In this document: positions 15,976 to 24,600 of the stretch, piece by piece
Layout of the letters: each line of letters begins with the position of its first letter
Position numbering within the stretch: the first letter of the stretch is position 1
Assembly: GCA_009911715.1 (NCBI GenBank)
Contig: CP047880.1
Coordinates: forward strand, 1,240,001 to 1,304,000
Origin: Methanomassiliicoccaceae archaeon DOK
GTDB taxonomy: Archaea; Thermoplasmatota; Thermoplasmata; Methanomassiliicoccales; Methanomethylophilaceae
Direction: 5' to 3'
DNA length: 64,000 nt
Made by a program: the position numbers and the translations under genes
Notes under the pieces: model-generated
Databases searched by the model: none
What the model was told of the DNA's origin: nothing
What the model saw: the letters and a program-made list of their open reading frames with translations, nothing else

Positions 15976-17988
15976 TTACGCCTTCTTCCTGTAGGCAGGG
16001 TCTCCGGTCGCGGTGATGATCAGCTTGATCTCCACGAACCTCGTCCTCAGATGCTCCTTTCCGACGAAGACCTCGGACTTGTCGGAACCGACCGTGACCT
16101 TGATGTTCTCGGCCCCCGCCTTCTTGGCCATCTCGGTGACGTACTGCTTGCCTGCCTCGGTCGCCTGCACGACTCCGTCGTCGAACTTCTCGTAATAGAA
16201 CCTGCCGAGTCTGGAGAACGCGGTGCATGCGGGGTTGTCGATAGTCGTTCCGGTGGCGGTCTGGATGAGTATCTCTATACTCTCGACGACCTTTCCGCTC
16301 ACCGCTCCAACGGCGTTTCCTACGTCGTAGTTCTCCGGCATGACCAGCTCCGTGCCCAGAAGCTCTGCGACCTTCGGAAGCATGTCGTACGCGGGACCTC
16401 CCATTCCGATGATGGGCTTGTTGAGCCTGAAGGACACGTCGTAGTCCAGGGCGTGGGACCCAGTGACCGCCTTGTCCACGAGATCCATCCCGAAACCGGT
16501 GAGGTCGGTCTCCCTGTTGTCCTCGAGAAGTACTTTCTTGACGATCTCCATACCGATCTTCTCGGTGACCAGGTAGTCGGCCTTTGCGATGAACTCCTCG
16601 GGCGTCATGTCCAGGTTGGCGGCGTGGTACGCGATTCCGAGCTTGGACGCCTCCGCATCGTACTTGGTGAAGCATCCGCGGGCGTGCATCAGGTCGGTAG
16701 GGGTGAGCCCGATTCTCTGGATTATCCCGAGCTCCTCCATCTTCTCGATGTTGAACGAGATCGGAGGCTCCTTCAGCTTCCTCTTGGCCTCGGCGAGCGA
16801 ATGAGGCTCATCCTTGACGAAGTCGAGGAACTTCTCGTCCAGCTCGGTGAGGTAGTCGGCGTTCTTCATCTCCTTCACTTTGATGAAGTACTCCGTGTCG
16901 ATGACTATGTTCCTGGCGTAATGGGCCACAGGAATCTTCTTCGGACCGTCGTCGACAAGGGTCTGGAGCCTCTCGCGCAGACCGGGATGCTTCCATGCGG
17001 CGACGCAGAGGGGTATGACGCGGACCGGCGAGAGGTACACCTTCTCCCCGTTTATGACGATGCGGCTGTCCCCGCCCATTCCCGCGGTGGTGATCTCCGC
17101 CGCCATGACACGGGTCCTGTACCCGCCGATGAGGGCGCCCTCGGGATCCAGACGGGGCTTGCCGTCCCTGACGATTCCGATGTCGGTGGTGGTGCCTCCG
17201 ATGTCGACAACGATGGCGTTGTCCTTACCGGAGAGCTTCTTGGCACCGTTGATACTGGACGCGGGTCCTGAGAGGATCGTCTCCACGGGCCTGATCTTCG
17301 CCATCTCCTCGCTCATGACAGAGCCGTCTCCCTTGACGATCATCAGGGGGGCGTCAATGCCGAACTCGTCCAGGACCTTGTTGACCGACTGGATGAGCTC
17401 CTCGATGACTGGGATGAGCCTGGCGTTCATCACACAGGTGATGGTACGCTCGTTGAACCCGAGTCCGGAGGACAGCTCGTATCCGCAGACCACGGGCACG
17501 TGGAGGGTCTCCTTCGCGAGAGCGGCGATCTCCTGCTCGTGCTCAGGGTTCCTGACGCTCATGAACCCTGTGACGGCCATACAGTCGACCTTGCCCCTGA
17601 TCGATTTGAGGAACTCCTTCGCCGCCTCTACGTCGAGGGGCTCGTCGACCTTGCCGGTCGCCGTGTGGGATCCCTTTATCATAATAGAATAATCAACCTT
17701 GGCGGAAACGGTGATCTGGGATCCGATCAGGATCAGACCCACGCGGCACCCCTTGCCCTCCACGATGGAGTTGGTGGCGAGGGTGGATGACAGACAGACT
17801 GTGACGACCTCGGAGAGGAGGCTCTTGTCGAACTCCGCGATGGCACCCTTGATCCCTATGGAAAGGTCGTTCCTCGTTGTGAGGGACTTCGCCCTCTCGA
17901 AGATCTCCCCTGTGTCGAGGTCCATTATCACTGCGTCCGTGTACGTTCCACCCGTGTCGAATCCTAGTCCTAGCCTGCTCATCTCCAT
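15976..17988 (-). CDS. Hydantoinase/oxoprolinase-family ATPase, copy 2
   Basis: 670 residues, paralogue of the gene at 12.1-14.1 kb along its whole length. Phosphate-1 is GFDTGGTYTDAVIMD, phosphate-2 is VVDIGGTTTDIGIVRDG, then GMGGDSRIVI. Both copies share VCLSSTLATNSIVEGKGCRVG-type text and CVMNARLIPV. No HyuB partner is present. It is divergent from mttB across a 376-nt spacer, so the two may share regulation by methylated amines. Starts at 17988, 17982 and 18012 are all possible, and none has a clear ribosome-binding site. The reaction is unknown. Confidence 0.8.
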   Translation of the reverse strand: MEMSRLGLGFDTGGTYTDAVIMDLDTGEIFERAKSLTTRNDLSIGIKGAIAEFDKSLLSEVVTVCLSSTLATNSIVEGKGCRVGLILIGSQITVSAKVDYSIMIKGSHTATGKVDEPLDVEAAKEFLKSIRGKVDCMAVTGFMSVRNPEHEQEIAALAKETLHVPVVCGYELSSGLGFNERTITCVMNARLIPVIEELIQSVNKVLDEFGIDAPLMIVKGDGSVMSEEMAKIRPVETILSGPASSINGAKKLSGKDNAIVVDIGGTTTDIGIVRDGKPRLDPEGALIGGYRTRVMAAEITTAGMGGDSRIVINGEKVYLSPVRVIPLCVAAWKHPGLRERLQTLVDDGPKKIPVAHYARNIVIDTEYFIKVKEMKNADYLTELDEKFLDFVKDEPHSLAEAKRKLKEPPISFNIEKMEELGIIQRIGLTPTDLMHARGCFTKYDAEASKLGIAYHAANLDMTPEEFIAKADYLVTEKIGMEIVKKVLLEDNRETDLTGFGMDLVDKAVTGSHALDYDVSFRLNKPIIGMGGPAYDMLPKVAELLGTELVMPENYDVGNAVGAVSGKVVESIEILIQTATGTTIDNPACTAFSRLGRFYYEKFDDGVVQATEAGKQYVTEMAKKAGAENIKVTVGSDKSEVFVGKEHLRTRFVEIKLIITATGDPAYRKKA

Positions 17989-18228
17989 TCGCCTATTATT
18001 CTTATTTTCCATCCTGTGGACAGAGGCATGGAAGCCCCTTCCGATGCAATGCGAGAGCAGAGTTAGTTGCTACATATAATACAATCACCCGGGGGTGGGT
18101 GGCCGAGGTCGGAAAAATGAACAAGAAACTCGGATTACACATCCATCTATGGAAATGGTTTTATATGGTTGGACAAGGCAACAAATTCATCAGAATCATC
18201 CAATAGTAATTTTTAAATAGAATGAAAA

Positions 18229-18305
18229 ACGGAGCTTGCGAGCAAAAAGCTCGCGACGTACATCCGTATTTAATACTTTTGATTCAGTCACATAGCATTA
18301 TATAG
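18229..18305 (+). promoter_or_regulatory. mttB upstream hairpin and TATA box
   Basis: A GCGAGC-AAAAA-GCTCGC hairpin (18238-18254) is followed by CATTATATAGG (18295-18305), the TATA element of mttB, 60 nt before the ATG. The same ATTATATA element precedes mtmC, the second mtmB and (as TTATATAGG) pylT. AT-rich TTTTTAAATAG at 18211-18221 is a second candidate box. The remainder of 17989-18364 holds CATCCA / TGGA half-sites but no gene. Confidence 0.5.
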
Positions 18306-18364
18306 GATAAATGGAATCATTCGTCCAACGAGTGTATCCAATACTCTCGTATGGAGGAAACAAA

Positions 18365-19852
18365 ATGGAAGCAAGATTCCCAGGCAGAAAAAGCCTGAAT
18401 GGCGTAAAGCTGGAGCTTTTCTCTGAGGACGACATTCGCGAGATCGACCTCGCGACCAGGGACATCCTGACCAACGCTGGTGTCCAGGTCTCCGATGAGG
18501 AAGCCAGGCAGCTCTTCAAAGACGCCGGATGCGAAGTCAACGAGGAGACTTACATCGTCAAGATCCCCGACTGGCTTCTCAACAAGTGCCTCGACATGGC
18601 ACCGTCCAAATTCTACCTCTACGGAAGGGACGACGAGCACACACTCGAGCAGCAGTGGTGCGGAAAGGTCCACTTCACCTGCTTCGGAACCGGAATCCAG
18701 GTGTGCAAATACCTCGGAGACGGAAAGTTCGAGACCAGGGACTCCACCGACGCCGACCTCGCCGAGTGCGCTAAACTCGTCGACTGGGCCGAGAACATCG
18801 ACTACTTCTCCCTGCCTGTCTCCGCTAGGGACTGGGCCGGAAAGGGTGCCGAGGATGTTCACGAGATGTACACATCCATCGCGAACACCGTCAAGCACTT
18901 CCACCACATCGACCCCGTCGGAGAGCACGTCGAGTACTACTGGGAGATGGCAAAGGCCTTCTACGGTGGCGACGAGAAGAAAGCCCGCGACAGGCCCATC
19001 TTCTCCATGCTCGTGTGCCCCACCAGCCCCCTCGAGCTGTCCCACAACGCCTGCCAGGTCATCATGAAGGGAGCCAGGTTCGGCATCCCCGTGAACGTCC
19101 TGTCCATGGCCATGTCCGGCGGATCCTCGCCCGTGTTCCTCGCAGGAACCCTCGTCACCCACAACGCCGAGGTCCTGTCCGGAATCGTCCTGGCCCAGCT
19201 GGCTGCCCCCGGCGCCAAGTGCTGGTACGGATCCTCGACCACCACCTTCGACCTCAAGCGCGGAACTGCCCCCGTCGGTTCTCCCGAGCTGGCCCTCACC
19301 TCTGCAGCTGTTGCAAAGCTCGGACAGTACTATGGACTGCCCGTGTTCGTGGCCGGTGTCTAGTCCGACTCGAAGGTCCCTGACACCCAGTCGGGACACG
19401 AGAAGACCATCACTGGACTGTTCCCCGCACTCTCCGGAGCCAACACTCTCTACGGAGCCGGAATGCTCGAGCTCGGAGTCACCTTCTCCATGGAGCAGCT
19501 CGTCATCGACAACGACATCATCTCCATGATCAAGAAGGCCATGGACGGAATACCGGTGAACGAGTACACCCTCGCCGTCGACGCCATCAAGGAGGTCGGC
19601 GTTGGTAACGACTTCATCGGACACGAGACCACCATGGACAACATGGACCTCCCCTCCGACCCCCTCGTCATCAACCGTGACATGATCGGAGACTGGAGAG
19701 CCGCCGGCTGCAAGAACCTGGCCGAGGCTGCCCACGATGTCGTCGAGGACGTCCTCAAAAACCACACCGTCGAGCCTCTGACACCCGAGGTCGACGCCGC
19801 AATGAAGGCCATCGTGAAGAAGGCCGACGATGAATTCCTCAAGGAGGCTTGA
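18365..19852 (+). CDS. mttB: Trimethylamine methyltransferase (pyrrolysine protein)
   Basis: 495 residues with one in-frame TAG at 19361-19363, codon 333, read as pyrrolysine. It moves a methyl group from trimethylamine to Co(I)-MttC. The Pyl context [21 protein letters not shown] and flanking [12 protein letters not shown] are characteristic. Stopping at the TAG would remove the C-terminal third of the barrel. I chose ATG 18365 because GGAGG lies 7 nt upstream and the TATA box at about 18300 leaves room for a leader; the in-frame ATG at 18311 is too close to that box. The mttC ribosome-binding site AGGAGG is inside the last codons. Confidence 0.96.
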
Positions 19853-19857
19853 ATTTA

Positions 19858-20511
19858 ATGTCACAGGAAGAAGTCAACGCAAAAGCGAAACAGGCAGTGC
19901 TGAAATACGATGTCAAGGGCGCCAAGGCAGCAGCCCAGCAGGCAGTCGACGAGAAGCTCGACCTCGTCCAGGTCATCAACGACGGTTTCACCGCCGGAAT
20001 CCAGGAGGTCGGAGAGCTCTTCGAGGCCAAGAAGCTGTACCTGCCCCACATCATGGCAGCCGCCAACGCGATGAACGCCGGTGTCGACATCCTGACCCCC
20101 GAGATCGAGAAGTCCGGAGCCAACACCGGAGAGGGACTCGGAAAGTTCGTGATCTGCACCATCGAGGGTGACATCCACTCCATCGGAAAGGACATCGTCG
20201 CCATCATGCTGAAGGTCGCCGGATTCGACGTCGTCAACCTCGGAAGGGACATCGCCCTGAAGGACATCGTCGCCGCATGCAAGGCCGAGAAGCCCATCGC
20301 CGTCGGAACCTCCGCGCTCATGACCTCCACCATGGTCAACCAGAAGACCCTGGAGGAGCTCCTGAAGGAGGAGGGAATCAGGGGAGACCTGATCACCAAC
20401 GTCGGCGGAGCACCCACCACCCAGCAGTGGGCCGACGAGATCGGAGCCGATGTGTACTCCGAGAACGCCCTGGACTGCGTCGCCAAATTCAAGGCGAAGG
20501 TCGCCCAGTGA
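19858..20511 (+). CDS. mttC: Trimethylamine corrinoid protein
   Basis: 217 residues. A helical cap is followed by the B12 domain, with GDIHSIGKD (lower axial ligand His107), GTSALMTST and NVGGAPTTQQW. It accepts the methyl group from MttB and passes it to the corrinoid:CoM methyltransferase, whose gene is not in the window. It begins 6 nt after mttB, with its ribosome-binding site in the end of mttB, so the two are co-translated. In the mttB-mttC-transporter order it matches the Methanosarcina mttBCP operon. Confidence 0.95.
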   Translation: MSQEEVNAKAKQAVLKYDVKGAKAAAQQAVDEKLDLVQVINDGFTAGIQEVGELFEAKKLYLPHIMAAANAMNAGVDILTPEIEKSGANTGEGLGKFVICTIEGDIHSIGKDIVAIMLKVAGFDVVNLGRDIALKDIVAACKAEKPIAVGTSALMTSTMVNQKTLEELLKEEGIRGDLITNVGGAPTTQQWADEIGADVYSENALDCVAKFKAKVAQ

Positions 20512-20541
20512 GCCTAACCTAAAGCTTAAATCACTTAATCT

Positions 20542-20557
20542 GGGGCCTTCGGGCCCC
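20542..20557 (+). terminator. UUCG-capped hairpin after mttC
   Basis: GGGGCC-TTCG-GGCCCC, a very stable tetraloop hairpin 31 nt past mttC. It probably acts as a partial terminator or 3'-end stabiliser, so that mttBC mRNA exceeds that of the membrane genes behind it. Confidence 0.6.
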
Positions 20558-20573
20558 TACCAGTTTCCATTTG

Positions 20574-20595
20574 TAGCTGCGGTCAGCCGCGGCTA
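20574..20595 (+). promoter_or_regulatory. Second hairpin before the transporter ribosome-binding site
   Basis: TAGCTGCGG-TCAG-CCGCGGCTA, a 9-bp stem (one G-U pair) ending just before AAAGGAGG. The same order (terminator hairpin, then a second hairpin, then the ribosome-binding site) recurs at 24,555 and 26,073. Confidence 0.45.
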
Positions 20596-20612
20596 TGAAA
20601 GGAGGAATGGAA

Positions 20613-21688
20613 ATGGTATCTGTTGAAGAAATCAAGAAAATGGATCACAAGACGAAGATTCGCATCGGACTTGTCATGGGAATCTTCTGTGCCCTGTACT
20701 GGGGAGTCTGGTACGTTCCGGGATACGCCGCGTGGAACATGGACATCCTGACCCAGCTGACCCCCAACATTGAGGCAGACGGTTTCGGATACGACTTCTC
20801 ATATCTGACCACATGTCTGTTCCTTACAGGATTCAACGCTATTGCCTGTGCGATTGTGCTGTTCATCTGGAACGGTGCCCTCGGAAAGCTCCCCGAGCTT
20901 AAGAGGACCACAGTCCAGTTTAAGGGAGCAAGCAAGTACTTCCTCATGGCAGGTCTCTGCGGAGCCTGCGCCGTGTTCGGAACATACATTGCCGCGGCCT
21001 ACCTCAGTGCCGCTTTCGCAGCCGTCGCAGGACTGCTGTACCCCATCATCGGTACCACCCTGTCCGTCCTGGTCCTTAAGCAGAAGGTCTCCAAGCGCGC
21101 CTACCTCGAATCACCGTCATCCTCATTGGAGGAATCACACTTTATGCGGGAAGTATTGCCGCCAATGGTGTCGGAAACGCAATCGGACTCATTGGAGGAA
21201 TCATGGCCGCTGTAGGATGGGGATGCGAGGGTGCCGTCGCCGGAAAGGCCCTCGACACCTGCGAGCCCGATGTCGGACTCCACCTCAGGTTCATCTTCGA
21301 GGCCCTGTTCTGGATCGTCGTCATGCTGATCTTCGCCGCCTGTGGAGTTCCCATATTCTCTACACTCAGCATGTTCGCTGACCCCGGAGTCCTCTTCGTG
21401 TTCCTGCTGCTCGGACTGTCCTTCGGATGGTGCTACGTCTCTTGGTACAAGTCGTTCCCGTTCCTGGGAGTTCCGAGAGGACAGGCCATCGGAAGTCTGT
21501 ACGCCGCATGCGGAGTCATATTCCTGTGCATCTTCGCCGGTCCTGCCGGAGCGCTCGGATACACCGACGACACCATGGTCATGATCGTAGGATCGACAAT
21601 TGCGGGTCTCATCATCTGTCTCATCGGAAGCTACCTGTTGGGCAGCGAGGACAGTGAAGGACTTGTCAGTCTGAGGGAGGAATCCTGA
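20613..21688 (+). pseudogene. Multi-spanning permease in mttP position, frameshifted
   Basis: A roughly ten-helix membrane protein of the drug/metabolite transporter type, split by a -1 shift. The first frame reads well to KQKVSKRAYL (about 21,105) and then becomes membrane-unlike. The other frame continues RITVILIGGITLYAG into MAAVGWGCEG and on to the stop at 21688. One missing G in CTCGAATC near 21,106-21,112 would restore about 358 residues. It occupies the place of mttP, the presumed trimethylamine permease gene of mttBCP operons. ATG 20613 has AGGAGG 7 nt upstream. It could be an assembly error, a recent mutation or programmed shifting; the conserved coding on both sides favours error or very recent loss. 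Confidence 0.75.
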
Positions 21689-21990
21689 TGATGGAAGGTC
21701 AACCCATCAAGTTCCGTATCCTGGAACTCTTCAAGGAGAAGGGTGCCATGTGGACGGACGAGATCGTCCCCATCATTCAGGACGAGTACAACATGAAGAG
21801 CAACTATGGGAGAGACATGGTGAACTTCGATGTCATCGAACTCGTCTCCGCCGGACTCCTCAGAGAAGGTGAGTCCAAGGTCGATGAGGATGGCCACTAC
21901 AAGAAGGACCACCTCATCACCAAGTACGAGATCTCCGGACTCGGAGAGTCGTACCTGGAAGACCTGCAGAAGAAGGTAGGAAAGAGGTGA
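21688..21990 (+). CDS. Small winged-helix-like protein
   Basis: 100 residues, ATG overlapping the transporter stop, GGAGG 7 nt upstream. The pattern (FRILELFKEKGAMWTDEIV, then DVIELVSAGLLREGESKVDEDGHY, then ITKYEISGLGESYLEDL) looks like a winged-helix DNA-binding domain with a wing and a C-terminal helix. That is structure by eye, not a family match. It is carried at the end of the mttBC operon, so it might be a regulator of trimethylamine genes or of the small membrane protein behind it. Confidence 0.7.
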   Translation: MMEGQPIKFRILELFKEKGAMWTDEIVPIIQDEYNMKSNYGRDMVNFDVIELVSAGLLREGESKVDEDGHYKKDHLITKYEISGLGESYLEDLQKKVGKR

Positions 21991-21996
21991 TTTGAG

Positions 21997-22131
21997 ATGT
22001 CACAGTGGTCTCAGTATGCCGAGTACTTCGTCGATGGGATGCCCTACGGCGACATCATATGCTCGGTCTTCATCATCGCACTCTGTGCGGTCGGTGTGAT
22101 CGTGGCCAGAAAGGCATATAACAAGCTTTGA
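21997..22131 (+). CDS. 44-residue single-span membrane protein
   Basis: Short gene starting ATG 21997, with GAGGTGA 6 nt upstream (it overlaps the previous gene's stop) and ending TGA at 22131. The polar N-terminus MSQWSQYAEYFVDGMPYGD leads into one hydrophobic helix (IICSVFIIALCAVGVIVA) and a basic end RKAYNKL, so the N-terminus is probably outside. Tight spacing and a strong ribosome-binding site make it credible. Its place behind the permease suggests a transporter accessory subunit, which is inference. Confidence 0.7.
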   Translation: MSQWSQYAEYFVDGMPYGDIICSVFIIALCAVGVIVARKAYNKL

Positions 22132-22136
22132 AAACA

Positions 22137-22153
22137 GAGGGGCAACCCCCCTC
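22137..22153 (+). terminator. End of the mtt operon
   Basis: GAGGGG-CAACC-CCCCTC hairpin 6 nt after the mini membrane protein gene, followed by ACCTTTCCTTTTTCT. Classic stem plus T-rich tail. Confidence 0.75.
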
Positions 22154-22339
22154 ACCTTTCCTTTTTCTGCCATAAAATTGGATACGGATTCCATCCATCA
22201 TAACGTTGATATACAAGTGGATGAACACAAAAATCCGCTTTCTATATCCAATAAAAAAATTTAAATATTGAATTTTTTGAAAAACTCGATGTGGATAGAT
22301 TCCATTTGTTTTGCTATTTAAAACTAACTGTACATACAA

Positions 22340-22457
22340 GGTAATTTTAAATAGGTTGGATGTGGATGTGACCGCAACGAGTTAAACCAGACTCGTGAGG
22401 AGGAAAGTGACTGAAAAGTCGCCATCCAATCGGATGGAATTATCCTTCAAGAGGTGA
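22340..22457 (+). promoter_or_regulatory. mtbC leader: TATA box, palindrome and possible 16-codon leader frame
   Basis: GTAATTTTAAATAGG (22341-22355) is the likely TATA region. A TTGGATGTGGATG repeat follows (22357-22369), then GAGGAGG, a GTG-started 16-codon frame (22407-22457) ending at the mtbC ribosome-binding site, and the palindrome CCATCC-AATC-GGATGG (22422-22437) inside it. The palindrome could be an operator or an mRNA hairpin. The rest of 22154-22339 is AT-rich and holds no gene. Confidence 0.4.
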
Positions 22458-22461
22458 AACA

Positions 22462-23103
22462 ATGGCTTTCGAGAACGAAGAGAAAAAACTGCACGACGCG
22501 CTCGTGTCCTGTAAAGTACCTGACATCGCCAAAGCTGTCGACGAGGCCCACGCTGCCGGAATGTCCGCTACCGCGATCATCGACTGCCTCGGAAACTCCA
22601 TGTCCGAGGTCGGTGTCCTTTTCGAGAGGGGAAAACTGTTCCTGCCCCACGTCCTGAGTGCCGCCAACGGAATGAAGAAGGCAATGGACGACCTCGGACC
22701 GGAACTCGCCGCCGGTGGAGAGACCGGAGAGGCCAAGGCCTCCGTCGTCATGGGAACCGTCGAGGGAGATGTCCACGACATCGGAAAGTCCATCTGCTCG
22801 ACCATGCTCCAGTGCGCCGGATTCGATGTCCACGACCTCGGAAGGGACGTCCCCAAGGGCAACTTCATCAACGAGGTCCAGAACGGATGCACCTTCTGCG
22901 GAATGTCCGCCCTGATGACCACCACCATGACCGTCCAGAAGGACGTCATCGAGATGCTCAAAGAGGCCGGACTCAGGGACAAGGTCACCGTCATGGTCGG
23001 AGGAGCCCCCGTCACACAGGCCTACGCCGACAAGATCGGAGCAGACATCTACGGAGAGTCCGCTTCCGAGACCACCAGGAAGGCCAAAGACCTGATTGCC
23101 TGA
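22462..23103 (+). CDS. mtbC: Dimethylamine corrinoid protein
   Basis: 213 residues. Helical cap, then the B12 domain: [15 protein letters not shown] with ligand His105, [10 protein letters not shown], and [16 protein letters not shown]. It is assigned to dimethylamine because it lies 29 nt upstream of mtbB in one transcript. GAGGTG lies 5 nt before the ATG. It accepts methyl groups from MtbB in the cytoplasm. Confidence 0.93.
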   Translation: MAFENEEKKLHDALVSCKVPDIAKAVDEAHAAGMSATAIIDCLGNSMSEVGVLFERGKLFLPHVLSAANGMKKAMDDLGPELAAGGETGEAKASVVMGTVEGDVHDIGKSICSTMLQCAGFDVHDLGRDVPKGNFINEVQNGCTFCGMSALMTTTMTVQKDVIEMLKEAGLRDKVTVMVGGAPVTQAYADKIGADIYGESASETTRKAKDLIA

Positions 23104-23132
23104 TCAAACTTCAAAATCAAAGAGGTAGAATC

Positions 23133-24533
23133 ATGACTGAGTATTACACAAGGATGGGTGACGGAAAAAGAATCACCATGACCAAAGAGCAGATCATGGC
23201 TGACCTCCAGGCCGGAACCGCTGACGCGGCCGACATGGGAGAGATTCCCGCACTGAGCTCCGAGGAGATGGAGCAGCTCTTCGACATCATCTCCGACAAG
23301 AACAGGATCGTCGGAGTCGAGCCCGGCAAAGAGGTCGTCCTGACCTACGACATCGGACAGCTGGACTTCACCGGCGACAACGGAAACTCCGGAAACGGAG
23401 TCGACATGGGAAGGCTCGAGGCCGCCCTGCTCCACGAGAGGGCACTGGGAGCCGACACATTCGAGCTCGCCCACGCCGACTACTCCATCAAGCCTGTCAA
23501 GCCCATCATCGCCAACGAGATGCAGACCATGGAGGAGATCCAGAACGAGATCATCGCCCCCTACTTCTACGGAGCGATGCCCAACATGGGTCTCTACTAC
23601 GCCCCCGACGGACCCTACGGAAACCCGGCAGACCTGATGAGGGAGTTCAAGATGGAGGAGTCCATGGCTTCCTCCGAGGCCGCCGCCGAGCACCTCGCAA
23701 GGGACATCGAGTACGTCTCCACCAGGATCATCCAGGCCGGAGCCGACGGATTCAACTTCGACACCACCGCCTCCGCTGGAGACGCCGACTTCGTCGGAAC
23801 CCTCAGGGGAGTCGAGGCACTGAGGAAAGCCTGCCCCGACGCGTACATCAACGTCGGAATGGCCGGAGAGTCCGTCATGGGAATCCACGGTGGAATCGAG
23901 TACGACGGACAGATCGTCGCCGGAATGTACCCCCACCAGCAGGTCAAGATGGCCGAGAAGGCCGGAGCCGATGTCTTCGGACCCGTGTGCAACACCAACA
24001 CCTCCAAGAGCCTCGCCTGGAACCTCGCCCGCTCCGTGACATTCATCAAGGAGTGCGTCAAGGTCGCCACCATCCCCTGCCACGTCAACATGGGTATGGG
24101 AGTCGGAGGAATCCCCATGTGCGAGACCGCGCCCATCGACGCCGTCACCAGGTGCAACAAGGCCATGGTCGAGATCGCCCATGTGGACGGTATTTAGGTC
24201 GGAGTGGGAGACACCGCCGGAATGGCAGTCCCCCACTACATGGCTTCCGGAATGGGAGGAATCAGGTCCGCTGGAGACCTCGTCGCCAGGATGGAGTACA
24301 ACAGCAACATGAAGGTCGACAAGGCCAAGGAGTATGTTGCCAAGAAGCTCGGAATCTCCACCCTCGAGATCGCTGACGAGTGCATCATGAGAGAGCTCAG
24401 GGAGGAGCTCAAGATCGGAACCGTCACCGCCGTGCCCGGTGTTCCCCGCGGTATCGCCGCCAAGATGAACATCGAGAAGCTGCTTGACATCAAGATCAAC
24501 AGCTGCGAGAAGTTCCGCGGAATGCTCAACTGA
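23133..24533 (+). CDS. mtbB: Dimethylamine methyltransferase (pyrrolysine protein)
   Basis: 466 residues with an in-frame TAG at 24195-24197, codon 355 (the known MtbB pyrrolysine is at 356 in Methanosarcina barkeri). Transfers one methyl group of dimethylamine to MtbC. The text around the [25 protein letters not shown], and the TTA-rich start [14 protein letters not shown] fit the family. Downstream reading ([17 protein letters not shown]) is in the same frame and equally conserved, so the TAG is not a stop. AGAGGTAG precedes the ATG. Confidence 0.96.
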
Positions 24534-24554
24534 GCCCTTTAAATTATTTTTTCA

Positions 24555-24594
24555 GGGGGGCAAAGCCCCCCACCTATTTCCCTGAAAAATAGGT
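24555..24594 (+). terminator. Twin hairpins between mtbB and the permease
   Basis: GGGGGGC-AAA-GCCCCCC (24555-24571) is followed at once by ACCTATTT / AAATAGGT (24572-24594, 7-nt loop), which ends 6 nt before the permease ATG. The first is a likely partial terminator. The second contains or abuts the ribosome-binding site (AGGTGG), so it may gate permease translation. Confidence 0.6.
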
Positions 24595-24600
24595 GGTTTC

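Noticed and set aside
18311-18364. Earlier ATG for mttB at 18311
   Set aside because: It lies about 10 nt after the TATA box and has no ribosome-binding site; the ATG at 18365 has GGAGG at 7 nt.
19361-19363. mttB and the other methyltransferases as pseudogenes broken by TAG
   Set aside because: The same frame continues with conserved family sequence to a TGA in all four genes, and the pyl genes that decode UAG are present in the window.
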